From Asaia prunellae JCM 25354 (GTDB lineage: Bacteria; Pseudomonadota; Alphaproteobacteria; Acetobacterales; Acetobacteraceae), in contig NZ_BAJV01000003.1 in NCBI RefSeq assembly GCF_000613885.1, positions 180,281 through 244,280 of the forward strand: a stretch of 64,000 nucleotides of DNA. Reading direction: 5' to 3'. This document shows, one piece after another, positions 10,890 through 21,187 of the stretch (position 1 is its first letter; every line of letters begins with the position of its first letter). A model generated the notes under the pieces. It had not been told where the DNA came from and searched no databases. It saw only the letters and a program-made list of their open reading frames with translations. Position numbers and translations under genes: made by a program.

Positions 10890-11954
10890 ATGACCCATAA
10901 GGCTCTTATTATCGGCGCGACCGGCATGGTTGGTCAAAATCTCGCAAATCGTCTGGTGGCTGAAGGCTGGGCCGTATACGGTCTGGCACGCCGGATCGAG
11001 ACGCTGCCTTCGGGCGTGCTGCCCATCAAGGCCGATACGCTCGATCCTGTCGCCCTGCGCGAGGCTCTGGTCGATCTTGCGCCAAGCCATGTGTTCTTCA
11101 CCACCTGGACACGCCGTGATACGGAGCGTGAGAACATCCTCGCCAACAGCGCCATGCTTCGCAACGTTTTCGAAACTCTGCCACACCCGGAACAGATTGT
11201 TCACGCGGGGCTCGTCACCGGGCTCAAACATTATCTCGGGCCGTTCGAGGCCTATGGCAAAGGTGTGCTGCCGCAGACGCCGTTCCGTGAGACCCTGCCG
11301 CGCCTCGACATCGAGAATTTCTATTATGCGCAGGAAGACGTCCTGTTTGACGCCGCAAGAAAGCACGGTTTTTCCTGGAGTGTGCATCGTCCGCATACGA
11401 TTATCGGTCATGCAATCGGCAATCTGATGAATATGGGTACGACGCTCGCGGTCTATGCCTCACTCTGCCGTGAAACCGGCTTGCCTTTCGTCTTCCCCGG
11501 TTCACCCGTTCAGTGGTCGGGTTTGACGGATGTGACGGATGCGCGACAGCTGGCGCGACAGATTTTCTGGGCGGCAACCAGTCCTGCGGGACGGAACGAA
11601 GCCTTCAATATTGTCAACGGCGACGTTTTTCGATGGAGCGTACTCTGGCCGGAACTTGCTGCCTGGTTCGGTATCGAGGCTGCGCCTTATCCGGGAGAGG
11701 CAGGCTCGCTTGAGGCAGTGTTGGCAGATAAAGGAGATGAATGGGCGGCATTGGCCGAAAAAGCAGGGCTCGTCGAACCCGGTCTTCATCGTTTGGCCTC
11801 AGCCTGGCACACAGATGCTGACCTTGGCCGTCCGGTCGAGTGCCTTACGGATATGAGCAAGAGCCGGGAAATGGGCTTTACGGGCTATCAGTCGACGCGG
11901 AACTCGTTTTTCGACCTCTTCACCCTGCTGCGGGCTCAGCGCTATATTCCCTGA
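10890..11954 (+). CDS. PRISE-type SDR, predicted NADPH-dependent enone reductase
   Basis: The protein has 354 residues and resembles progesterone 5-beta-reductase/iridoid synthase. It shows GATGMVGQNL (cofactor), TTWTRRDTERENILANSAML, GLKHYLGPFEAYGK (catalytic Lys at the position of K147), ENFYYAQED (catalytic Tyr at the position of Y179), WSVHRPHTIIG, NEAFNIVNGDVFRW and a final SKSREMGF. These motifs mark the PRISE family (SDR75U), which reduces activated C=C bonds of enones. GGAGGG at 10880-10885 precedes ATG 10890. The divergent HxlR gene probably responds to reactive electrophiles (inference). The natural substrate is unknown. Confidence 0.88.
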   Translation: MTHKALIIGATGMVGQNLANRLVAEGWAVYGLARRIETLPSGVLPIKADTLDPVALREALVDLAPSHVFFTTWTRRDTERENILANSAMLRNVFETLPHPEQIVHAGLVTGLKHYLGPFEAYGKGVLPQTPFRETLPRLDIENFYYAQEDVLFDAARKHGFSWSVHRPHTIIGHAIGNLMNMGTTLAVYASLCRETGLPFVFPGSPVQWSGLTDVTDARQLARQIFWAATSPAGRNEAFNIVNGDVFRWSVLWPELAAWFGIEAAPYPGEAGSLEAVLADKGDEWAALAEKAGLVEPGLHRLASAWHTDADLGRPVECLTDMSKSREMGFTGYQSTRNSFFDLFTLLRAQRYIP

Positions 11955-12113
11955 AGGCGATCTCGAATGAGACCGACGATGTTTCTCTGCTGACGGGGCT
12001 GGAGCGCGGAACCTCCTGTCATGCGACTGGTCTGGCCTGACGGACTGTTTTCAAAAGACGTTCGAACGGCTATGGCTCAACACGACGCGTGAAAACAATG
12101 ATGGAGGGATGAC

Positions 12114-12743
12114 ATGACGACCGTACCAAGACGTGGCGTCTGTCTCGTGATTTCTGCTCCATCGGGTGCGGGCAAATCAACTATTGCCAATGCCCTGCGC
12201 GCGGGAGATTCCAGTCTCGTACATTCGGTTTCAGTAACCACGCGTGCGCCTCGTCCCGGGGAGAAAGAGGGCGTGCATTACTATTTCCGCTCCCTCGAAG
12301 AATTCCGGGCGATGGCGGAGAGGGGCGAATTGCTGGAGTGGGCTGAAGTTTTTGGTCGTGGCTACGGGACGCCACGCGCACCGGTCGAGGCAGCCTTGGC
12401 GAGCGGTCGCGACATGGTGTTCGACATCGATTGGCAAGGACATCGTCTGTTGCGCGATGCGCTGCCTGATGATGTGGTGAGTCTGTTTGTACTGCCCCCG
12501 TCGATGAAAGAGCTGGACCGCAGATTGCGCTCGCGCGCGTCGGATGATGCAGCTGAGATTGACAAGCGCATGGGCGCAGCTCTTGCCGAGATCTCTCATT
12601 GGAGCGAGTTTGACCATGTGATCATCAATGAGGAACTTGACCGTGCAGTGAGGGAAGCTCAGTCAATTCTGATCGCGGCAAGACTGCGTACCAGACGCCA
12701 GCATGGTCTGGCAGCGCTCATGAAAGAATACGAGGCTCATTGA
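12114..12743 (+). CDS. gmk: Guanylate kinase
   Basis: The protein has 209 residues. The P-loop SAPSGAGKSTI, SVSVTTRAPRPGE, GVHYYF, ELLEWAEVFGRGYGTPRAPVE, the Walker B region MVFDIDWQGHR and a C-terminal helix are the complete guanylate kinase set. The enzyme phosphorylates GMP to GDP in the cytoplasm and is normally essential. GGAGGG upstream (12105-12110) supports the start. It stands alone between the PRISE gene and an MHS transporter, without the common rpoZ or yicC neighbour. Confidence 0.97.
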   Translation: MTTVPRRGVCLVISAPSGAGKSTIANALRAGDSSLVHSVSVTTRAPRPGEKEGVHYYFRSLEEFRAMAERGELLEWAEVFGRGYGTPRAPVEAALASGRDMVFDIDWQGHRLLRDALPDDVVSLFVLPPSMKELDRRLRSRASDDAAEIDKRMGAALAEISHWSEFDHVIINEELDRAVREAQSILIAARLRTRRQHGLAALMKEYEAH

Positions 12744-12927
12744 AGTCGCGATGTGAACGGTGATTTCAGAGGAAGTTGCCGTTTTTCCGCTGATGATGCC
12801 TGAGAGGTGATCTGATATCAGGAAGAAAAATTGCAAATAGTTCATACTTGTGACCAGACTACAGGTCTGTACGGCAGAGCAGAGGTACTGGCTTGCCTGA
12901 CAGTGTCGCAAGGAGCAGGAACTTGAA

Positions 12928-14252
12928 ATGACTGGTACCGATCAGAAAAATGCCTTGTGTGATACTGTATCCCGATCACAGACAATTCCCAGGCCGGGGT
13001 TGATCAAGGCCATCGGGCAGGTCACGAGCGGCAACATGCTCGAAATGTACGATTTCATGGTCTTCGGCTATTACGCAGGAGATATTGGCAGGGCCTTTTT
13101 TCCTTCAGGTAATGCCCAGGCTGAACTGATGCTGTCTTTTGCAACCTTCGGGGCAGGGTTTCTGATGCGCTCTGGGAGCATTGATTCTGGGTGCTTATGT
13201 CGATCGTCTGGGACGACGTCGGGGACTTATCCTTACGCTGACCCTGATGGCGATTGGTACGATCACTCTTGCCCTGACACCCGGCTATGACAGGATTGGT
13301 ATTTTTGCACCACTAATCGTTCTGTGCGGTAGGCTGATCCAGGGATTTTCTGCTGGTGTCGAAGTCGGGTCCAGCTCGGTTTATCTTTCGGAAATTGCTA
13401 CTGAAAAGAATCGCGGCTTTGTCGTCTCCTTTCAGTCAGCGTCGATTCAGCTCGCGGTTGTTGTTGCGGCGGCGGTAGGGTTTGGTCTGACCTCCTGGCT
13501 CGGCACAAAGGCCATGTCGGAGTGGGGGTGGCGTCTGCCTTTGCTCTTTGGCTGCCTCATCGTGCCGGTACTGCTGTTTCTGCGCCGCAATCTGCAGGAA
13601 ACGGCGGCGTTCGAGGCAGAGAAAAATCACCCTGATCTGCGGGAAATCTTCACTACCTTGCACGTCAACTGGCGTCTGGGCGGTATTGGCGTGCTGACAG
13701 CTATAATGAGTACGGTCTCGTTTTATGTTCTGACCGCTTACACGCCGGCTTATGGCACGCGCATCCTGAAACTTGATCGGCTGGACAGCCTGTTCGTCAC
13801 ACTCTGCGTCGGGTTGGTGAATTGCCTTCTCGTCCCGGCATTTGGCGCGTTGTCCGATCGTATCGGTCGTCGTGTGCTTCTCAAAGGCGCGACGATCCTG
13901 GCGATCTGTTCGGCTTATCCGCTCATGCACTGGCTGGTGGCCGCTCCTGATATGGGGCGTCTTATGGCGGCCGAAATCTGGCTTGCCGTGTTGTATAGTG
14001 CCTATAACGGTGCGGCGATTGCCTGGCTTACCGAGATTGTACCGCCGCGTATCCGGACAACCGGATTTTCCTTCGCTTATAGTCTTGCAACCTGCATCGG
14101 TGGGTTCAGCAACTGTTTGTACCTGGCTGATAAACATCACTGATAACCGCGCCATGCCTGCCATATGGCTGAGTGTCGCGGCAGTATGTGGTCTGGTCGC
14201 GGCGTTTATTGCTCGTCCCTATCGCGAAATGGAAGTACACGGCAACAGCTGA
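12928..14252 (+). pseudogene. MHS-family (citrate/tricarballylate-like) MFS transporter, two frameshifts
   Basis: Frame 1 (12928-13170) gives IKAIGQVTSGNMLEMYDFMVFGYYAGDIGRAFFP and FGAGFLMR. Frame 2 continues LGALILGAYVDRLGRRRG, the conserved MHS loop, to about 14110. Frame 3 ends CTWLINITDNRAMP to 14252. The joined protein of about 440 residues is a 12-helix metabolite:H+ symporter close to citrate transporters. Both breaks are repaired by restoring CCC from C: CGC-CCT at 13170 (the conserved MRPLGA proline) and AGC-CCA at 14110 (FSPTVCTWL). The transporter is therefore probably intact in the organism. Confidence 0.8.
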
Positions 14253-14957
14253 AAGGAGCTTGGCCGGGCGCTGATTGAGTTTTCAGTTGCGGATGTATCT
14301 TTATGCATTTGGTCTAATTTTATCTACGAAAGAAAATGGAAGTATAAAGCAATGAATTACAAAATCAACAGAATTTACAGACTTTATATATAAATCCCTA
14401 TTAAACAAAGGTTATATTTACAAAAAAATGTACAATCATATTATTGTAAAAACAGACTGTACATCTACGCCAATTTTCGGATTATAATATTATTATAGAA
14501 ATTAATATGAATAGGTTATCCCATGATACCTTATATTTCTATTTAATATTACTTATATTAACAAGGATTATTATTATATCCAAGTAATTGTCTGGGAGAG
14601 CGTCTTGCAGACTCCAGGTTTCATCCAAAAAGTGAATATTTGAGTCAGGGTTCAATGCGAGTCAAGATGCAATATAGTAAAGTAGCATTTGCACTACGCA
14701 ACCTACGCCAGAATATGGGTGGCCCTCGAACGTAAGTTGCGTGATGGTATTTTTCCTTGGGACGCACGGTTTCGGTTGAGAGTAGTTACGATCGCCGTCT
14801 ATTATCGGAAATTACAAATTACATGATATTCATTGCAGAAAGCGATGCAACACAAATACTTTTTCAGGATCTCACAGACCCTAGCTTCTTGGAGTAACCG
14901 CGAGTATGATGGAGAGCGAACGAAACATTTGCCACCCAAAGTGTGAATTAAGTCTAA
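14253..14957. other. AT-rich intergenic stretch, no recognisable gene
   Basis: About 700 bases, strongly AT-rich from 14290 to 14600, then nearer average. I see no ORF with family motifs, no inverted terminal repeats and no tandem repeats. A short open segment near 14710-14820 on the plus strand reads ALERKLRDGIFPWDARF but has no start and no match I can name. The composition shift just upstream of the polysaccharide block suggests a junction of acquired DNA (inference). Confidence 0.6.
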
Positions 14958-15518
14958 ATGCTCAAACTATTTCATAATGCTGTCTTTGGGCAGCGGCGTC
15001 GACAAAGTATCTCCCACGCTGATAATGCAAGGGATAATGGTGATCCTGCGCAGGCGGCAGTGCTTTACAAGGCAGTTGTTGACAGATGGGGGGAGACACC
15101 TGGCCTGCTTATGCAGCTTGGAAATGCCTTGAAAGATTCTGAGGCGTTCGATGAGGCTGAGGTTATCTATCAGCGAGTCTGGGATGGTCCTGCCCGAAAT
15201 GCTGATGTCGCACTTCAGTTTGGTCATCTAATGAAAACCCGGGGTGATCTGCAAAAAGCTCTCGAATGGTATCAACGTTCGATTTCTATTGATCAAGCAG
15301 ATGATAACCCTGCTCATGCCGAGCATGCTAGCTTGGAAGCATTTCTCCGGGGTGTTCCTGGGAGTGATGATCTGGAAGCTGAGGACCTGGAAGTTGTGAA
15401 AACGCACCATGAAAGTCCTACTATTGAGCGTGTAATGCACCCGACGGATTCGACAAACTTCCGGGATCAGATGATCCTGCGTCAATTGCACCTTAAGCTA
15501 AAATTCCGTCGCGCCTGA
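14958..15518 (+). CDS. Small TPR-like protein upstream of a glycosyltransferase
   Basis: The protein has 186 residues with no signal peptide. Residues 20-125 form about three helix-turn-helix repeats of TPR type (NGDPAQAAVLYKAVVDRWGE, DSEAFDEAEVIYQRVWDGPA, TRGDLQKALEWYQRSISIDQ). The C-terminal 60 residues are acidic and then basic, with no known motif. It lies 25 bases upstream of the large glycosyltransferase and is probably co-transcribed with it. TPR proteins in this position usually help assemble surface-polysaccharide machinery (inference). No SD-like sequence stands out before the ATG. Confidence 0.7.
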   Translation: MLKLFHNAVFGQRRRQSISHADNARDNGDPAQAAVLYKAVVDRWGETPGLLMQLGNALKDSEAFDEAEVIYQRVWDGPARNADVALQFGHLMKTRGDLQKALEWYQRSISIDQADDNPAHAEHASLEAFLRGVPGSDDLEAEDLEVVKTHHESPTIERVMHPTDSTNFRDQMILRQLHLKLKFRRA

Positions 15519-15543
15519 AACCTGAAATTATGGAACGTTATTT

Positions 15544-18500
15544 GTGAAGATCATTCTCGACCTGCAGGGCGCTCAGACCGAGAGCCGCCTTCGTGGCATT
15601 GGCAGACAGAATATTGCTCTTGCCGACGCCATTATCGAACGCTCGCGTAATCGACACGACATCCACATAGTTTTCAATCATAGGCTGACGGACGGGCGTG
15701 AAAAGCTTTTCCAGAAGTACGCCTCGTTGATTGCTCCAGAGAATGTCCACTTTTTTATGCCCCCCGGAGGCACTGCAGAGCGCTATGAGGAGAATGCTTG
15801 GCGCACCCGTGCAGCCGAGTTGATTCGAGAACGGTTTATTGCTGAACTTGCACCCGATGTCGTACACCTTGGCTCTCTTTTTGAGGGTTATGTCGATGAC
15901 GCAGTAACTTCGGTTGGCTTGTTTGATACGAATTTTCTTACTGCTGTTACACTTCACGACCTGATACCAATTGTCGACCCTGAACGTTATCTTTCAGAAC
16001 TTCGTCCCCGAAGACACTGGCTGCGACGAGCACAATTCCTCAAACGAGCCGATCTCCTGCTCTCAGTATCAGAATACTCAAAGCAAGAGGCCACTCAATG
16101 GCTTGGTATACCGGCAGAAAAAATTGCTGTAATGATGGCGGGCGCAACACAGGATTTCGTTCCTGCGACCACTCTTACAATCGAGCATGAAATCCTGCGC
16201 CGGAAATTCAAGCTACGCGACAATTTCATCCTCCATGTGGGTGCTGTTGATCCGAGAAAAAATGTTGACTACATTTTCAGAGCTTTAACTACTCTGCCAC
16301 AAGATGATCAAAACGCTTATCAGGTCGCGTTTGTTGGTCGTCTTTTCGATGAAGAAGTCAGTCGCCTTCGACTTGCGGCGGTACGAAGCGGTCTGGACTC
16401 GTCACGATTGGTTTTCTGTCAATTTGTCAGCGAAACTGATCTTGTGACGCTTTATCAGATGTGTGCTGCAGTTGTATTCCCTTCTACCCACGAGGGTTTT
16501 GGTCTGCCTGCTCTAGAAGGGATGGCAGCGGGGGCTCCAACCTTCGTTGCGAATGCCACAAGCCTTCCCGAGGTCGTCGGATCAGCAGAACAAACATTTG
16601 ATCCTTATGATCCTCAGGATCTGGGAAAGAAACTCTCTCGCCTTCTGCATGATCCGAAATACAGTAAGACACTCAAGTCTTCCGGGATAGCACGAGCTAC
16701 AGAACTGACATGGGAGCGTTCGGCCGATATTGCTTTGGAGGCGTTCGAGAAACTTCATTATGAACGTTCATCGAGACTGCGTAGCGGGAAAGGGCAGTAT
16801 GTCAGACCTGTGCCCCTCTTGCGCCAGAAACCCAAGCTCGCATTCGTTTCACCGCTTCCGGGAGTAAATTCCGGAATTGCAACGTACTCTGGAAAACTAC
16901 TTCGAGAGCTTGCTTGTCATTACGAAATCGAGTGCGTTCCGCTTCCCGGACAAACAATATCTGATGAATGGATATTGGCCAATTTTGTTATTCGGGATGT
17001 CGGATTTTTTGAGAGAAACTCAAACGGATATAATAAAATATTATATTCCGTCGGAAACAACGAGAATTCTTTTTATATCATTAAGCTTATTAAAGAAATA
17101 ACGGGCACTGTTATTTTGCACGATTATTATCTTTCCGACCTATATAATTTTTTATCTTCAACAGGCCTGCTCCCTGAAGAAGACTTTTTCCGTGTTCTGT
17201 ATAAGACCAATGGTATTAGTGCGCTTCTTGAGGAGAGGTCTCTAGGCAGAAATCATGCTGTCACCAAATTTCCTTGTAATGCGGAAATTTTCGAAAATGC
17301 GGCAGGAATTATAGTCCATTCCAGTTGGGCTCGTGATCAGGCGATCTCGCTTTATGGCGATGTAATGCGAGAGAGAATTGCGGTTGTCCCTCATCTGAAG
17401 GAGACAAGAGACCGTCTGGCACGTGCGCGAGCACGTCAAGCGCTCAAAATTGACGACGACGTTTATCTCGTCTGCACATTTGGCTATATCCAAAGTCGTA
17501 AGCGCCCTGAAGAAATCATTAACGCTTGGATAAGTTCGAATCTTCCCAAACGCAAAAATGCTAGACTTGTCTTTGTGGGAGAGCTGGAATGCTCACCACT
17601 TGGAGACCAGATAAGCGCTCTCTGCCGTGAGAATAATATTCTCATCACCGGATATGCATCGGACTCGCTCTATCAGATCTATGTGGATGCAGCCGATCTT
17701 GCGATTCAGCTTCGTAAGGAATCTCGTGGAGAAACCTCCGGCACGATCTTGGATTGCATGGCATCCGGCGTCCCTGTGATTGTTCAGGGCGACGGCGCAT
17801 TTTCTGAGATGTCACCTGACGAAGCGCTTACTTTCGGCTCTGACGCCCGGCACAAGACGCTGAAAAGCGTCCTCGATGCAGTTGCCTTGGCGCCTAATGA
17901 TTACAAGGCTCTTGGCGAGCAAGGCAGAGCTAGGATCCTGGAATCTCATCAGGGGGTCGACGTTGGCAATCAGATGCGAGATTTCCTAGATACTTTTCCG
18001 TCCTTGCCTGGCGGTAGTGCTGCTGTCGCACTTGCTGCGCTCGCAGATTTTACTGCATCCAGAAGCCCTGACAGAGACGATTGGGAGCGTACTGCGCATG
18101 CTTTCACCTTCCAGCAGCCTGCCATTCGGCAGCGGCAGATTCTGTACGATGTCACAGTTCTTGCTGAATCGGACGCAAAGACAGGTATTCAGCGCGTTGT
18201 ACGCGGGGTGCTAGCAAGTCTTTTCGCTGCCCCGCCTGAAGGGTATCGTATTGAGCCTGTTCGGATGGAGGGAAATAGACTTATTTACGCACGACAATTC
18301 TCGACTCACGTTTTTGATGCACCTACTTGGGTTTATCCGGATTGTCCGGTCGACATGGATAAGGATGATATTTACCTGTCAGTCGACTGGGTGCCGGATA
18401 GGCTTGTAAATATTGAAGAAGTACTTCTTGACTTGCGTCGAGTGGGTGGCAAGGTCGTGATTTGTGTCCATGATCTCCTCCCTCTTGAGCTCCCACAATA

Positions 18501-19287
18501 TTTTCCTGATTTTATGGAAACAGTTACTGAGCGCTGGTTCCAGTGTGTTATTAGAGTCGCGTCTCAGATCGTCTGTGTCTCGCGTACAACTGCTGATATG
18601 GTCGGATTCTTTGCGAATGCGTTGGATGTAGAGCCTGCTAGACCAATCGCTCTTGATCATTTCCCGCTTGCCGCTGATCTCGCCAGTAGCAAACCGTCAA
18701 AGGGAATTCCGCCAAACGGAAACCAGATTCTTCGCAGGCTGAAAACTAAAACGTCCTTTCTAATGGTTGGTACCATTGAGCCGCGAAAAGGTTATCGTGA
18801 CATTCTTGATGCCATGAGAATATTATGGCGCAAGGGGGGGGACGAAATCCTAATTTTCGTCGGCAAGAAGGGCTGGATGATGGACGAATTCTGCGCTGAA
18901 ATCGAAGCCGATCCAGAGTATAATAAGAAGCTTTATTGGCTCTCGGGAATATCAGACGAATTTTTGGATCGTCTGTATGAGGAGACTTCTGCTTTAATTG
19001 CGGCATCTGAAGGCGAGGGCTTTGGTCTTCCTCTCGTAGAAGCAGCTCTCCATAAGAGTCATCTAATAGCGCGCGATATTCCGGTTTTTCGTGAGGTCGC
19101 AGGGGACGGAGCATTTTATTTCAAAGGCCGTACACCTGTTGATATTAGTGTAGAGTTACAGGAATGGGTCAAACTTCACGCAAAAGGCCGGTCACCGCAT
19201 CCGCGCAATACCACGACCATTACTTGGCAGAAGTCTACGGAGATTCTTTTAGATAAAATCTTCAGTAGTAAGCCCTATCAGTCATAA
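15544..19287 (+). CDS. Three-domain glycosyltransferase (three GT4/GT-B units in one chain)
   Basis: A 1247-residue cytoplasmic protein with three successive GT-B units. Unit 1 (about 1-405) has RLRGIGRQN at the start and the EX7E-type motif HEGFGLPALEGMA near 316. Unit 2 (about 425-815) starts AFVSPLPGVNSGIATYSGKL and has RGETSGTILDCMASGVPV near 729. Unit 3 (about 860-1247) starts LYDVTVLAESDAKTGIQRVV and has SEGEGFGLPLVEA near 1155. It uses a GTG start. Such triple GT proteins build exopolysaccharide or O-antigen repeat units. It sits between a TPR gene and an exported beta-helix gene. The sugar specificities are not readable. Confidence 0.85.
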   Translation: MKIILDLQGAQTESRLRGIGRQNIALADAIIERSRNRHDIHIVFNHRLTDGREKLFQKYASLIAPENVHFFMPPGGTAERYEENAWRTRAAELIRERFIAELAPDVVHLGSLFEGYVDDAVTSVGLFDTNFLTAVTLHDLIPIVDPERYLSELRPRRHWLRRAQFLKRADLLLSVSEYSKQEATQWLGIPAEKIAVMMAGATQDFVPATTLTIEHEILRRKFKLRDNFILHVGAVDPRKNVDYIFRALTTLPQDDQNAYQVAFVGRLFDEEVSRLRLAAVRSGLDSSRLVFCQFVSETDLVTLYQMCAAVVFPSTHEGFGLPALEGMAAGAPTFVANATSLPEVVGSAEQTFDPYDPQDLGKKLSRLLHDPKYSKTLKSSGIARATELTWERSADIALEAFEKLHYERSSRLRSGKGQYVRPVPLLRQKPKLAFVSPLPGVNSGIATYSGKLLRELACHYEIECVPLPGQTISDEWILANFVIRDVGFFERNSNGYNKILYSVGNNENSFYIIKLIKEITGTVILHDYYLSDLYNFLSSTGLLPEEDFFRVLYKTNGISALLEERSLGRNHAVTKFPCNAEIFENAAGIIVHSSWARDQAISLYGDVMRERIAVVPHLKETRDRLARARARQALKIDDDVYLVCTFGYIQSRKRPEEIINAWISSNLPKRKNARLVFVGELECSPLGDQISALCRENNILITGYASDSLYQIYVDAADLAIQLRKESRGETSGTILDCMASGVPVIVQGDGAFSEMSPDEALTFGSDARHKTLKSVLDAVALAPNDYKALGEQGRARILESHQGVDVGNQMRDFLDTFPSLPGGSAAVALAALADFTASRSPDRDDWERTAHAFTFQQPAIRQRQILYDVTVLAESDAKTGIQRVVRGVLASLFAAPPEGYRIEPVRMEGNRLIYARQFSTHVFDAPTWVYPDCPVDMDKDDIYLSVDWVPDRLVNIEEVLLDLRRVGGKVVICVHDLLPLELPQYFPDFMETVTERWFQCVIRVASQIVCVSRTTADMVGFFANALDVEPARPIALDHFPLAADLASSKPSKGIPPNGNQILRRLKTKTSFLMVGTIEPRKGYRDILDAMRILWRKGGDEILIFVGKKGWMMDEFCAEIEADPEYNKKLYWLSGISDEFLDRLYEETSALIAASEGEGFGLPLVEAALHKSHLIARDIPVFREVAGDGAFYFKGRTPVDISVELQEWVKLHAKGRSPHPRNTTTITWQKSTEILLDKIFSSKPYQS

Positions 19288-19315
19288 GCCCTAACAAAAA
19301 GGAAAAAACATCATA

Positions 19316-20878
19316 ATGGTTGAGCAAAGTGCCCAAATCCGTAAGACCGTAACAAGATTTGGACACTTGCTCATGGCATTGTTTACAGGGACGATGCTTG
19401 ATACATTGCCGGCCCAAGCATCGTCGTCTGGTCCTCTTTCTCCGATACATACGAAGAAAGAGGCTGACACCAGTCACGTAGTGATTTGTGATGGGATACA
19501 CGACGAGACTGAATCGCTTAATGCTTTGTTGCGCGATGGTTATAGCATTCGTATTTCGAACCGCGGTGGTGCTTGCCAGATTAAGCATACACTCCATATC
19601 TCTGTGAATGGGACTTCCATTATCGGTGATGGCCTGGCCTCAACCACGATAGAAATCTCGTCGCCGTCCGAACCTGTAATTGAAGTCGCCGCGGGGCTGA
19701 GAAATTTCTCTGTGAGAGGAGTCAAGATTACGCGAACGCAGGAGGCTGCAAGTTCGAGCATCTGTGGAATCGTCGTAGGTAATGATGAAATATTTGCAGA
19801 TCTGGATGGTATAGAATCTACCAGAAGCGGGAATGGATTCTGTCTAGGGTCAATTGCTTTTGGAAGGTTGAATAATGCCATTTCCCAAGAGAACTCAGGG
19901 AATGGTTTTTACATAACGAATAGGAATTCCACACAACCTGCACAATGGACCATAACAAATTCTCTGAGCCAGGCGAATGACGGATATGGTTTCTATGTTG
20001 AGTCTGGCGACCATCCTCTTATTTTGCTCCCTTGGATCAATGACGAAACTTTCGCCAATGGTCTCGGTGGGGTTCGTATGTCAGGTAATTCACATGGTGG
20101 CTACATTGTCAGCGCTACGATAGAGGCCGGCGTATTTTCGAGTGATGGAGGAGACGAAATTTTCTTTGATACGTACTCAGGCTACATAAAAGTCGGTAGC
20201 GGAACCTTCGTGGAGGAAGCAGGGCAGCATGCGACAGGGCGTGGTTTTCACCTTGCACCGACCCATAAAGGGCGTGGCATAGTAGCTACGACAAATGTCT
20301 CCGATATACACATATCCGATACGCTTGTTTCCCATTCCAGTGAGTCAGGAATTGCAAGCGGCGCGTATCACACTCTCATTTCCGGGGCTACACTCTACGG
20401 AAACGCTATCGTCAACGATGGGCTTTGTGGGTACAATGGAGAAAACGGAAGAATAGGAACGAGCACTGTTATCTCTGCAACACGATCAGGGAATTTGAAT
20501 GCTAATCCGCTTTCTGGCCTGCAAGCAGGAGGCTTCTGCTTTATAAGCGGAAAGGGGGTAAGTATCACTGCGAGCGATGTAAGTTTCAGCAGAAAAAGTG
20601 GTATTTATTTTGGTCGTGATCCAGAGCAGGCCAAAATTGCGGATGTTGTCGGATATAATACAGCTTCTAGTGGCGTTCTTCAGTTATCTCCAGGGCAAAA
20701 GACTACACTCGTATATCACCACCTAGCAGGTCCTCCCCGTGCTGTGACCCTGACACCTGCCACAGCAATTGACGGCAACTGGTATGTTGATCAGATCACG
20801 TCATCGAGTTTCCGGGTAAATTTGACACGGCCTAGCAAAGAAAGCATTCATATGTTTTGGCAATCATCTTTTCAGTAA
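19316..20878 (+). CDS. Exported right-handed beta-helix protein (pectate-lyase-like fold)
   Basis: The protein has 520 residues. A long signal peptide (FGHLLMALFTGTMLDTLPAQA) ends near residue 38. Residues 60-470 show the short-strand turn periodicity of parallel beta-helices, with repeated SGNGF/SGIASG/GISA-type turns, and DGIHDETESLNALL resembles the start of pectate-lyase-superfamily domains. I see no clear catalytic motif of a known lyase or hydrolase. AAGGAAA precedes the ATG. Its position 28 bases after the glycosyltransferase suggests a polysaccharide-processing or surface role (inference). Confidence 0.72.
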   Translation: MVEQSAQIRKTVTRFGHLLMALFTGTMLDTLPAQASSSGPLSPIHTKKEADTSHVVICDGIHDETESLNALLRDGYSIRISNRGGACQIKHTLHISVNGTSIIGDGLASTTIEISSPSEPVIEVAAGLRNFSVRGVKITRTQEAASSSICGIVVGNDEIFADLDGIESTRSGNGFCLGSIAFGRLNNAISQENSGNGFYITNRNSTQPAQWTITNSLSQANDGYGFYVESGDHPLILLPWINDETFANGLGGVRMSGNSHGGYIVSATIEAGVFSSDGGDEIFFDTYSGYIKVGSGTFVEEAGQHATGRGFHLAPTHKGRGIVATTNVSDIHISDTLVSHSSESGIASGAYHTLISGATLYGNAIVNDGLCGYNGENGRIGTSTVISATRSGNLNANPLSGLQAGGFCFISGKGVSITASDVSFSRKSGIYFGRDPEQAKIADVVGYNTASSGVLQLSPGQKTTLVYHHLAGPPRAVTLTPATAIDGNWYVDQITSSSFRVNLTRPSKESIHMFWQSSFQ

Positions 20879-21187
20879 AAGCATATAAGAATAGCTGACA
20901 AAATATATATTTAATCAACCTCTGTTTGTTTAAGTTCGATTGAATAGCAAGGGTATTCTATCTGAGGTTGTAGAAAGCTCTCCAAACAGGTAGCTCCAAC
21001 TAGCTTATTTCACTGTCCGCTTGCGTATTAGAACGTTAGGCTCAGACTTTTTACGTCAGTGTCCTGATTGTTTGAAAAACATTGTATCAAAACAGCTGGT
21101 TGGCTCCGGTCGAATGCTTGTAGTTGCTCTGACGAATAAGGGGGCTTTGATAGCCCCCCTCATCCCTCAAGATCGAGCGGATAATGA
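20879..21187. other. Intergenic region between beta-helix gene and sdhB
   Basis: About 300 AT-rich bases between two convergent genes. Apart from the hairpin at 21140-21158, listed separately, I see no ORF with support and no repeats. Confidence 0.6.
21140..21158 (-). terminator. Probable terminator of the sdhCDAB operon
   Basis: A perfect 7-bp stem GGGGGCT / AGCCCCC with a 5-base loop lies 30 bases past the sdhB stop. Read on the minus strand it is followed by the T-containing TTATTC. Confidence 0.7.

Noticed and set aside
14280..14950. AT-rich stretch as an insertion sequence or CRISPR
   Set aside because: No terminal inverted repeats, no direct target repeats, no regularly spaced repeats and no transposase motif could be found.
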